From the NCBI GenBank assembly GCA_023146575.1, contig JAGLBU010000125.1, positions 1 through 5,234 on the forward strand: a stretch of 5,234 bases of DNA, written 5' to 3'. This DNA is from Methylococcales bacterium (lineage in GTDB: Bacteria > Pseudomonadota > Gammaproteobacteria > Methylococcales > Methylomonadaceae). The notes beneath the pieces are model-generated. The model made no database searches, was not told the DNA's origin, and was given only the letters and a program-made list of their open reading frames with translations. The position numbers were made by a program, and so were the translations under genes. Shown one piece after another: positions 1 through 5,234 of the stretch (position 1 is the stretch's first letter; each line of letters opens with the position of its first letter).

Positions 1-650
1 ACAACGGTGTCCATCCGATGCGCTAAGGTTTTATCATGTGTGACAATTAAAAAACTTACCTGTAATTCTTGATTTAATTCTTGCATCAGTTGATAAACAT
101 TTTCAGCGGTTTTGCTGTCTAAGTTTCCCGTCGGTTCATCGGCAAGTACACATTTAGGTTTATTAATTAAGGCTCTGGCGATGGCGGCACGTTGACGCTC
201 ACCACCTGATAGTTCAGAAGGTTTATGCTTAACTCGGTGGGCTAATCCTACGCGATCTAATAATTCTAAGGCTTGTTGTTGGGCGCTTTTAATACTGTGT
301 TTGCCAATAAGTAAGGGCATGGCAACATTTTCAAGTAGGGTAAACTCACCTAATAAATGATGGAATTGATAAATAAAGCCTAGCGATTGATTACGCAATT
401 TTGCCAGTTGAGAACTTTTAATGCGATTAATATGGATATTATCTAAAATAACCTCACCTGAACTGGGTTTTTCTAAGCCACCTAATAGATGCAATAAGGT
501 ACTTTTCCCAGAGCCTGATGCGCCCATAATGGCAACTCTTGTGCCTGCTTTGATGCTTAAATCAATGCCTTTTAGCACCTCAACATCTAATTCCCCTTGT
601 TGATAGCGTTTTGTCAGGCCTTTGCATTGTAAAATAATAGAATCATTCAT
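1..650 (-). CDS. lolD: LolD, ATP-binding subunit of the lipoprotein-releasing ABC transporter (3' end missing)
   Basis: The reading frame starts at ATG 650 and stays open to the left edge, giving 216 residues; E. coli LolD has 233, so only about the last 15-20 residues are missing. All ABC ATPase landmarks are visible: Walker A GASGSGKST (residues 43-51), Q-loop Gln95, signature LSGGERQR (147-154), Walker B VLADEP (168-173, catalytic Glu172), D-loop NLDS (176-179) and switch His205. The stretch LGFIYQFHHLL (90-100) is characteristic of LolD rather than MacB or FtsE. The family powers extraction of lipoproteins from the outer leaflet of the inner membrane and their transfer to periplasmic LolA. 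The start overlaps the end of the upstream permease gene by 8 nt, so the two are very probably translationally coupled and form one complex. Confidence in the family is very high; the C-terminus cannot be seen. Confidence 0.97.
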   Translation of the reverse strand, partial: MNDSIILQCKGLTKRYQQGELDVEVLKGIDLSIKAGTRVAIMGASGSGKSTLLHLLGGLEKPSSGEVILDNIHINRIKSSQLAKLRNQSLGFIYQFHHLLGEFTLLENVAMPLLIGKHSIKSAQQQALELLDRVGLAHRVKHKPSELSGGERQRAAIARALINKPKCVLADEPTGNLDSKTAENVYQLMQELNQELQVSFLIVTHDKTLAHRMDTV

Positions 651-1896
651 AGCGTAATACCTCGGCAGGGTTTACTTTTGAGGCTTGCCATGCAGGATAA
701 AGGGTGGCTAACAAAGATAAAATAAAGGCCATAAGGGCTATTTGAAAAACATCCTCCCAGACTAATTTAGACGGGACTTCGCTAATATAATAGACATCCG
801 CCGCCATTACATCCACGCCAAAAAAGTTTTCAATCGCAGGGATAATGGTTTCGATATTTAAGGCTAATAACACACCGCCTAGCGTTCCTAGCAAGGTGCC
901 AATTGCACCGATAACGGTGCCTAAAACAATAAAAATTCCCATGACGGATAGGTTTGATAAGCCTTGGGTTTTTAAAATGGCGATGTCTCCGCGTTTATCA
1001 GTCACCACCATCACAAGGGTTGAAACAATATTAAACGCCGCCACCGCGACAATCAATAGCATGATAATAAACATCACTCGTTTTTCGGTTTTAATCGCGC
1101 GAAAAAAGTTACTGTGAGCTTTTGTCCAATCACTGAGTAAGTAGTTTTGATCTAATAATTGTGCGCCTAGTTCGCGAGTTAATTGCGGTGCGTTGAAAAC
1201 ATCGTCCAATTTTAAGCGCAAACCTGAAACATCATTACCTAGTCGAAATAATTTTGCCGCATCTTTAATATGAATCAGCGCCATATTGCGGTCGTATTCA
1301 TACATACCAACTTTAAAGATACCGACAATAGTAAAGCGCCGTAAACGTGGAATAACACCTGCGGGCGTTGCATTAAGTTGAGGGCTAATAATGGTAATTT
1401 TATCCCCGACAAAAACCCCTAGATAATTAGCTAATTCAGCGCCTAGAATAATTTGAAATTTTCCTGCGACTAGGTCGGTGAGTTTATGCCCATTGAGCAT
1501 TTTTTCCGCCACTTCTGAAACCTTGGGTTCTTCTATCGGGTTAATGCCTCGAATCAACGTACCACTGACTTGACGATCCGCACTAATCATTACTTGTCCA
1601 CTCACAAAAGGTGCCATGCCTTCAACGTGCGGAGTTTCTTTGAGTTTGTCTTGAAGTTTTTCCCAGTTGCTTAAGCGATGATCAATTCCCGTAATAGTAC
1701 TATGGGAGGTCATGCCTAAAATTCGTTCCCGTAATTCAGCTTCAAAGCCATTCATAACCGACAAAACCGCAATTAACGCAGTGACTCCTAGCGCAATTCC
1801 AAACACAGAGGTTAAGGTGATAAAGGAAATAAATTGTGTACGTTGTTTGGCGCGTGTGTAACGTAGCCCAATGTATAAAATGAGGGGTTTAAACAT
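643..1896 (-). CDS. lolC: LolC/LolE-family lipoprotein-releasing permease, possibly a LolF-type hybrid
   Basis: This 417-residue protein has the usual LolC/LolE length and plan. A transmembrane helix lies at about 22-48 and is followed by the family motif VLSVMNGFE (44-52). A large periplasmic domain spans about 50-270, and three further helices lie at about 274-297, 317-347 and 383-402, ending in LYPAWQASKVNPAEVLRYE. It would form the membrane part of the LolCDE or LolDF machine that passes lipoproteins to LolA. Segment 171-184 contains TPAGVIP, matching the LolA-binding Hook of E. coli LolC (TPMGRIP), which LolE lacks. Yet FNIVSTLVM (288-296), DKRGDIAIL (300-308) and the segment around 366-384 (DVYYISEVPSKLVWEDVFQ) are closer to LolE. 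That mixture suggests a homodimer-forming LolF type. The gene starts 11 nt after fur ends and has no strong ribosome binding site, so it is probably translated by coupling. Family assignment is near certain; LolC versus LolF is not settled. Confidence 0.93.
   Translation of the reverse strand: MFKPLILYIGLRYTRAKQRTQFISFITLTSVFGIALGVTALIAVLSVMNGFEAELRERILGMTSHSTITGIDHRLSNWEKLQDKLKETPHVEGMAPFVSGQVMISADRQVSGTLIRGINPIEEPKVSEVAEKMLNGHKLTDLVAGKFQIILGAELANYLGVFVGDKITIISPQLNATPAGVIPRLRRFTIVGIFKVGMYEYDRNMALIHIKDAAKLFRLGNDVSGLRLKLDDVFNAPQLTRELGAQLLDQNYLLSDWTKAHSNFFRAIKTEKRVMFIIMLLIVAVAAFNIVSTLVMVVTDKRGDIAILKTQGLSNLSVMGIFIVLGTVIGAIGTLLGTLGGVLLALNIETIIPAIENFFGVDVMAADVYYISEVPSKLVWEDVFQIALMAFILSLLATLYPAWQASKVNPAEVLRYE
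660..663 (-). promoter_or_regulatory. Ribosome binding site of lolD inside the permease gene
   Basis: GAGG lies 9 nt before the lolD ATG at 650 and is embedded in the last codons (Ala-Glu-Val) of the upstream permease gene. It fixes the start at 650. The competing ATG at 646-644 is in another frame and cannot make LolD. Confidence 0.7.
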
Positions 1897-1907
1897 AATC
1901 TGAAGTC

Positions 1908-2324
1908 TTAAGAGGTTTGGCAGTTACTGCAAAAACCGTATAAATAGAGGCTGTGATCGGTGAGTGTATAACCCAGTTTATCCGCAATTTTAGCTTGATG
2001 CTCTTCAATGATAGGATCCACGAACTCATCAACTTTACTGCATTTCATACACACAATATGGTCATGATGTTGACCTGAATCCAATTCAAAAACAGAGTTA
2101 CCACCTTCAAAATGATGTCGTGTAACCAAACCTGCGCCTTCAAATTGTGTTAAGACGCGATAAATAGTGGCAAGTCCTATATCCTCACCCTCTTTTAACA
2201 AAATTTTATACACTTGCTCGGCAGTTAAATGGCGCTCAAAGGTTTGTTTCTCTAAAATTTCTAAAATTTTTACGCGCGGCAACGTGACCTTTAAACCAGC
2301 ATTTCTTAAATCTTGCGTTTCCAA
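1908..2324 (-). CDS. fur: Fur, ferric uptake regulator (TTG start)
   Basis: This 138-residue protein closely follows E. coli Fur (148 residues) without its His-rich tail. The N-terminal winged-helix domain (about 1-82) carries GLKVTLPR (10-17), the recognition helix GLATIYRVL (50-58) and TRHHFEGGNSVFEL (68-81). The C-terminal dimerisation domain holds the metal ligands: His32, Glu80, His87 and His89 of the sensory site; His86, Asp88, Glu107 and His124 of the second site; and Cys92/Cys95 plus Cys132/Cys135 as structural zinc ligands. With Fe(II) the family represses iron-uptake genes and often its own. The start is TTG 2324, because the frame has no upstream ATG before a stop and AGGA sits 9 nt ahead; the N-terminus then aligns with E. 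coli Fur one residue shorter. It is first in an apparent operon with the Lol genes and divergent from bamE. Zur and PerR are less likely given the match to Fur throughout. Confidence 0.97.
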   Translation of the reverse strand: METQDLRNAGLKVTLPRVKILEILEKQTFERHLTAEQVYKILLKEGEDIGLATIYRVLTQFEGAGLVTRHHFEGGNSVFELDSGQHHDHIVCMKCSKVDEFVDPIIEEHQAKIADKLGYTLTDHSLYLYGFCSNCQTS

Positions 2325-2333
2325 AAAATACCA

Positions 2334-2337
2334 TCCT
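2334..2337 (-). promoter_or_regulatory. Ribosome binding site of fur, deciding the TTG start
   Basis: AGGA on the minus strand lies 9 nt before TTG 2324, a normal spacing. The ATG that abuts it (2334-2332) is in another frame and too close to be served by it, so the TTG is the more likely initiation codon for Fur. Confidence 0.55.
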
Positions 2338-2363
2338 GTATTTAATTGTTAAAGAATTAGGTT

Positions 2364-2376
2364 GGCTATTGTAGCC
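2364..2376. repeat. Perfect 5-bp inverted repeat overlapping the fur -10
   Basis: GGCTA-TTG-TAGCC is a perfect 5-bp inverted repeat with a 3-nt centre, followed on the plus strand by seven T residues (2377-2383). It covers the candidate fur -10 and could be a small operator or a weak hairpin. The stem is too short to call a terminator with any assurance. Confidence 0.35.
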
Positions 2377-2396
2377 TTTTTTTGTGATTAATCGCA
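2368..2396 (-). promoter_or_regulatory. Candidate fur promoter
   Basis: On the minus strand TACAAT (2373-2368) matches the -10 consensus at five of six positions. The -35 position at 17-bp spacing (TGCGAT, 2396-2391) is poor, so an activator or a weak promoter would be needed. Transcription would begin near 2361, leaving a leader of about 37 nt before the TTG start. The -10 lies inside a small palindrome at 2364-2376. Confidence 0.35.
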
Positions 2397-2409
2397 GAGA
2401 GATTATAGG
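2382..2409 (+). promoter_or_regulatory. Candidate bamE promoter
   Basis: TTGTGA (2382-2387) and TATAGG (2404-2409) are separated by 16 bp, each matching the sigma-70 consensus at four of six positions. GATAAT at 2409-2414 is a better -10 hexamer but has no suitably spaced -35. The assignment is tentative; transcription would begin around 2415-2422 and give a leader of about 40 nt before bamE. Confidence 0.3.
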
Positions 2410-2461
2410 ATAATTGTTTAACATCCTGTATCATTTTGGATTTTACGGAATTTTTTTGTCT

Positions 2462-3208
2462 ATGCGCAACGCGGTTTTGGTCTTAATACTATCAGCGTGT
2501 CTGTTGATGGTGGGTTGCACAACTATTTTAAATAATCTTCCTGGTGTGTATAAAATTGATGTAAGTCAGGGAAACCGTGTTGATCAGGAAATGATTAATC
2601 AACTACGCCCTAAAATGAGTAAACGTCAAGTGCTTTATATAATGGGTTCGCCAATGTTGGTTGATATTTTTCATAAAACACGGTGGGATTATTTATATTC
2701 GAGTCAAAAAGGTGGAGAGGATAGAAAACAAAAGCGTATTTCGTTGTATTTTGAAGGCGAAACATTAACCGCGATACAAGGGGATTTTAAACCTGATTCA
2801 AGTGTCGAAAAAATTTCAAAAGAAGTCACCGTTGATGTCCCTAAGCGAGATTTAGATAAAACCATGTGGGAAAAAATTGTTTGGTTGTTTACGCCTAGTA
2901 AAAAAACTGACCCTGTGTTGGAAACAACCGAAGCAGAAAAGACCTCTGAAGCAATATCGCCTGCCACCCAAACTGTTAAAGACATTCCAGCTAAAAAAGT
3001 ATTGAAAACACGCCCTGCGGATCAAAAAATAGAAGATGTAAAAGAACTTGAAATTCCAACCGAACCTCAAGTCGAGCAAACAATAGACGACATTAAAGAA
3101 ATGGCACCGCTTGAAGAATCCCTTCCTGAAACTGAAACGCTTGATGTAATACCACTGGACGAACCCCCGACTCAAACTAAAACCCCTGACGCAACACCCA
3201 CACAATAA
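2462..3208 (+). CDS. bamE: BamE (SmpA/OmlA) lipoprotein of the BAM complex, with a long acidic tail
   Basis: The product is 248 residues, against 113 for E. coli BamE. Residues 1-18 form a lipoprotein signal peptide ending LLMVGC, with the lipidated Cys at 19. Thr at the following position predicts outer-membrane sorting by Lol. The BamE fold covers about 29-109: VYKIDVSQGN (29-38) and MSKRQVLYIMGSPM (52-65) match E. coli VYRPDINQGN and MTQQQVAYALGTPL, and WDYLY (75-79) and ISLYFEG (93-99) follow. The family stabilises BamD and the BAM complex that inserts beta-barrel proteins. From about 112 to the end the chain turns into a Pro/Glu/Asp/Thr/Lys-rich, probably disordered tail, broken only by the hydrophobic patch MWEKIVWLF (135-143). 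The ATG at 2462 is chosen because it gives a normal signal peptide; a weak GGAA lies 11 nt upstream. bamE diverges from fur and is followed 10 nt later by trhP. Confidence 0.93.
   Translation: MRNAVLVLILSACLLMVGCTTILNNLPGVYKIDVSQGNRVDQEMINQLRPKMSKRQVLYIMGSPMLVDIFHKTRWDYLYSSQKGGEDRKQKRISLYFEGETLTAIQGDFKPDSSVEKISKEVTVDVPKRDLDKTMWEKIVWLFTPSKKTDPVLETTEAEKTSEAISPATQTVKDIPAKKVLKTRPADQKIEDVKELEIPTEPQVEQTIDDIKEMAPLEESLPETETLDVIPLDEPPTQTKTPDATPTQ
3026..3118 (+). repeat. Degenerate repeat in the BamE tail
   Basis: Two copies of I-[ED]-D-[VI]-K-E-[LM], at BamE residues 190-196 and 208-214, lie 18 residues apart. The matching DNA (3029-3049 and 3083-3103) is also related but diverged, so this may be an old internal duplication or simply recurring acidic composition. 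Confidence 0.35.
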
Positions 3209-3218
3209 AAATAATATT

Positions 3219-4571
3219 ATGGCTTCAATAGAACTTCTCTCGCCCGCAGGTACTCTTAGAAATATGCGTTATGCGTTTGCTTATGGTGCGGATGCGGTGT
3301 ATGCAGGTCAACCTCGATACAGTTTACGGGTACGAAATAATGATTTTTTAGCGGAAAATTTAGCCAAAGGGATTAAGGAAGCCCATGAATTAGGTAAAAA
3401 GTTTTTTTTAGCGACGAATGTAATTCCACATAATGCCAAAGTTAAAACTTTTTTAAAAGACCTTGCACCGATTATTGCCATGAAGCCTGATGCGTTGATT
3501 ATTGCCGACCCAGGTTTAATTATGATGGTGCGTGAAAAATGGCCTGAAATGCCTCTGCATTTATCGGTACAGGCGAATACCGTCAACTATGCGACCGTAA
3601 AATTTTGGCAAACGCAAGGGATTGAACGGGTGATTTTATCGCGAGAATTATCCTTGGATGAAGTAGCTGAAATTAAACAGCAATGTCCTGAGATGGAGCT
3701 GGAAGTATTTGTGCATGGCGCGTTATGTATTGCCTATTCAGGGCGTTGTTTGTTGTCAGGTTATTTTAATCATCGAGACCCTAATCAAGGCACTTGTACT
3801 AATTCATGCCGTTGGAAATACGATACCTTGCCCGCTCATGAAAATGCCGAAGGGGATTATGTGAAAGGCGTTGCGCCAATCTCAATGGATGCGATTAATA
3901 ATGTCAGCAATACCGCCAATTGTGGGGGCGCTGATCGACACCCAGAAGCGGATAAAGTGTATTTTCTGGAAGAAGAGGGACGAAAAGGCGAGTTATTGCC
4001 GATTATGGAAGATGAAAATGGCACCTATATTATGAATTCCAAAGATTTGCGCGCGATTGAGCATGTGCAACGGTTGGTGGATATTGGCGTGGACAGTTTA
4101 AAAATTGAAGGGCGGACAAAATCGCATTATTATGTGGCAAGAACCGCGCAAAGTTATCGTCAAGCGATTGATGATGCAGTTGCTGGACGCGATTTTAATC
4201 CCGAATTAATTGGTGTATTGGAAAACTTGGCGAATCGAGGTTATACCGATGGTTTTTATCAACGTCATAGCACTCATGAGTATCAAAATTATTTAACGGG
4301 CTACTCTAAAAGCCATCAACAACAGTTTTGTGGCGAAATTACAGGCTATAACCCTGAAACAGGCTTAGCGGATATTTTGGCTAAAAATAAATTTTCTGTG
4401 GGGGATAAAGTAGAATTAATTCTTCCTCAAGGCAATCAAGATATAACCGTTAGCGCAATGAAAGATATGTATGGACATAGCATGGAGTCCGCCTTGGGGG
4501 GAGGCTATGAAGTAAGAATTCCATTGCCAGCATTACAGACGGATCACGGGCTACTATCGCGTTATTTTTAG
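3219..4571 (+). CDS. trhP: TrhP (YegQ), U32-family prephenate-dependent tRNA uridine-34 hydroxylase
   Basis: The 450-residue product matches E. coli YegQ/TrhP (453) over its whole length, including ELLSPAGTL (5-13), GADAVYAGQPRYSLRVRN (23-40), HLSVQAN (114-120) and VILSRELSL (138-146). The U32 signature runs from Glu162 to Ser180 (EVFVHGALC, then GRCLLS). Cys170, Cys177, Cys193 and Cys197 are placed as the iron-sulfur cluster ligands of this family. Residues 1 to about 345 form the catalytic part, and about 366-440 a small beta-rich C-terminal domain. TrhP uses prephenate to make 5-hydroxyuridine at wobble position 34, the precursor of cmo5U and mcmo5U; older databases call it a peptidase or collagenase-like protease. 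Relative to E. coli, the segment about 205-255 is divergent and carries a short insertion with an extra Cys235. No Shine-Dalgarno sequence is visible in the 10 nt after bamE, so expression probably follows bamE. It ends against the convergent sulfate-activation gene. Confidence 0.95.
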   Translation: MASIELLSPAGTLRNMRYAFAYGADAVYAGQPRYSLRVRNNDFLAENLAKGIKEAHELGKKFFLATNVIPHNAKVKTFLKDLAPIIAMKPDALIIADPGLIMMVREKWPEMPLHLSVQANTVNYATVKFWQTQGIERVILSRELSLDEVAEIKQQCPEMELEVFVHGALCIAYSGRCLLSGYFNHRDPNQGTCTNSCRWKYDTLPAHENAEGDYVKGVAPISMDAINNVSNTANCGGADRHPEADKVYFLEEEGRKGELLPIMEDENGTYIMNSKDLRAIEHVQRLVDIGVDSLKIEGRTKSHYYVARTAQSYRQAIDDAVAGRDFNPELIGVLENLANRGYTDGFYQRHSTHEYQNYLTGYSKSHQQQFCGEITGYNPETGLADILAKNKFSVGDKVELILPQGNQDITVSAMKDMYGHSMESALGGGYEVRIPLPALQTDHGLLSRYF

Positions 4572-5234
4572 GCTTTTATAATGCCCATAGCGGTAATTTT
4601 TTTCCATATCATCGTTACCGCCTCTTCAACTGAGGTGTGGGCAGTGTCAATATAAAGTTCGGGGTTTTTAGGGGCTTCATAAGGGTCATCAATGCCTGTA
4701 AATCCTTTTATTTTCCCCGCTCTCGCCAGCGCATATAAGCCTTTACGGTCGCGTGATTCGCAAACTTCTAAGGAGGTGGCAACATGGATTTCAATAAAAG
4801 AGCCGTATTGTTCAATGGATTGTCGTACTTTTTGGCGAATATTACGGTAGGGTGCAATCGGCGCACAGATAGCAACGCCGCCATTTTTGGTGATTTCATT
4901 CGCCACATAGCCAATGCGTAATATATTTAAATCACGATGTTCTTTGCTAAAGTTCAGTTCACTTGAGAGGGTGTTTCGGATTACATCCCCATCCAATAAG
5001 GTTGCTTGACGACCGCCATGTTCTAGAAATTTTACCAAAATGCTATTGGCAATGGTTGATTTTCCTGAGCCTGAAAGCCCTGTAAAAAAGAGTGTCACCC
5101 CTTGTTTTGAACGCGGCGGTAAGGTCATATGTAATTCTTCAACAATTTCAGAATAGGCAAACCAATCGGGGATTTTTGCCCCTTTTTGTAATATTTTTCG
5201 AAGCTCTGCCCCTGATAAATACAAGCCTGCTTCC
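4568..5234 (-). CDS. Bifunctional ATP sulfurylase/APS kinase, C-terminal part only (5' end missing)
   Basis: The frame is open to the right edge. Codons Glu-Ala-Gly precede the Leu (TTG) at 5224, so the visible 221 residues are the end of a larger protein. Numbering from that Leu, SGAELRKILQKGAKIPDWF (4-22) and EIVEEL (26-31) match the C-terminal motif of ATP sulfurylase (SGT.RelL..G..pPewf). An APS kinase follows, with P-loop GLSGSGKST (49-57), LDGD (77-80), RNTLSSELNFS (83-93), the CAPIAPY segment (120-126), KGLY (161-164) and FTGIDDPYEAP (175-185). Such fusions make APS from sulfate and ATP, then phosphorylate it to PAPS in the cytoplasm for assimilation or sulfation. The Ser of E. coli CysC that is phosphorylated (FISPHR) is Ala here, as I recall for the fusion class. 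Its TAA overlaps the TAG of trhP. APS kinase identity is near certain; the fusion rests on the N-terminal motif and the open frame. Confidence 0.92.
   Translation of the reverse strand, partial: EAGLYLSGAELRKILQKGAKIPDWFAYSEIVEELHMTLPPRSKQGVTLFFTGLSGSGKSTIANSILVKFLEHGGRQATLLDGDVIRNTLSSELNFSKEHRDLNILRIGYVANEITKNGGVAICAPIAPYRNIRQKVRQSIEQYGSFIEIHVATSLEVCESRDRKGLYALARAGKIKGFTGIDDPYEAPKNPELYIDTAHTSVEEAVTMIWKKITAMGIIKA

Larger units (their letters stand above)
2325..2461. promoter_or_regulatory. Divergent control region between fur and bamE
   Basis: This 137-bp AT-rich segment separates the divergent genes fur and bamE and must hold the promoters of both transcription units. Divergent fur and omlA/bamE with closely packed promoters is a known arrangement, described in Pseudomonas aeruginosa. 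I see one plausible promoter in each direction, arranged back to back, but no sequence close to the 19-bp Fur box consensus. Confidence 0.7.

Noticed and set aside
2251..2270. Tandem TCTAAAATT repeat
   Set aside because: It encodes the Lys-Ile-Leu-Glu-Ile-Leu-Glu helix of Fur, so it reflects protein sequence and codon choice.
2364..2383. GGCTA hairpin plus T7 as a plus-strand intrinsic terminator
   Set aside because: The stem is only 5 bp, and no plus-strand gene ends just upstream that would need it.
2401..2420. Possible Fur box around GATTATAGGATAAT
   Set aside because: The best alignment I could make to the 19-bp consensus matches only about half the positions, and GATAAT alone is common in AT-rich DNA.
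2414..2461. TTG at 2414 as an upstream start for bamE, adding 16 residues
   Set aside because: The added residues precede an already complete lipoprotein signal peptide beginning at ATG 2462, and the region overlaps the likely promoter.
2704..3205. Long open frames on the minus strand opposite bamE, and similar frames opposite trhP, fur and the permease gene
   Set aside because: Their products are low-complexity or lack any recognisable domain, no convincing start signals were seen, and the opposite strand is clearly coding.
4590..4621. 7-bp inverted repeat GCGGTAA / TTACCGC with an 18-nt loop near the convergent gene ends
   Set aside because: It lies in the kinase coding sequence, has a long loop and no T-run after it in either direction, so it is not a credible terminator; a chance repeat is likely.
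5222..5224. TTG at 5224 as the start of a stand-alone APS kinase
   Set aside because: The frame continues open to the right edge and the residues just after the TTG are an ATP sulfurylase C-terminal motif, so this is an internal Leu codon.

Overview
The window looks like ordinary chromosomal DNA from a gammaproteobacterium, AT-rich by eye. The YegQ/TrhP, LolD and Fur products resemble their Escherichia coli counterparts almost motif by motif, and the fur/bamE divergent pair is a known arrangement in gamma- and betaproteobacteria. The probable fused ATP sulfurylase/APS kinase at the right edge is not the E. coli form (separate cysN, cysD, cysC). Together with the base composition it hints at a sulfur- or methane-oxidiser-like lineage (Thiotrichales or Methylococcales), but that placement is an inference from memory of the families.

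Layout. Positions 1-2324 hold three minus-strand genes that look like one operon in the order fur, lolC/E-type permease, lolD. There is an 11-nt gap between the first two and an 8-nt overlap between the last two; lolD runs off the left edge. Positions 2325-2461 are a 137-bp divergent control region. From it, bamE (with an unusually long acidic tail) and then trhP read on the plus strand with a 10-nt gap. At 4568-5234, on the minus strand and running off the right edge, lies the C-terminal part of an ATP sulfurylase/APS kinase fusion. Its stop codon overlaps that of trhP tail to tail. No gene-free stretch exceeds 137 bp, coding density is very high, and I see no RNA gene, mobile element, CRISPR array or origin.

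How the genes fit together. The core is an outer-membrane biogenesis cluster built around an iron regulator. BamE is a lipoprotein of the BAM complex that inserts beta-barrel proteins. The permease and LolD form the inner-membrane machine that extracts lipoproteins such as BamE and hands them to LolA. BamE carries Thr, not Asp, after its lipid-bearing Cys, so it should be a client of the transporter encoded across the intergenic region. TrhP hydroxylates wobble uridine 34 of certain tRNAs, and the fusion enzyme activates sulfate to PAPS; neither has an obvious functional tie to the envelope genes.

I found no convincing undescribed system. The points most worth checking are the BamE tail, the hybrid LolC/LolE character of the permease, and the coupling of fur to the Lol genes.
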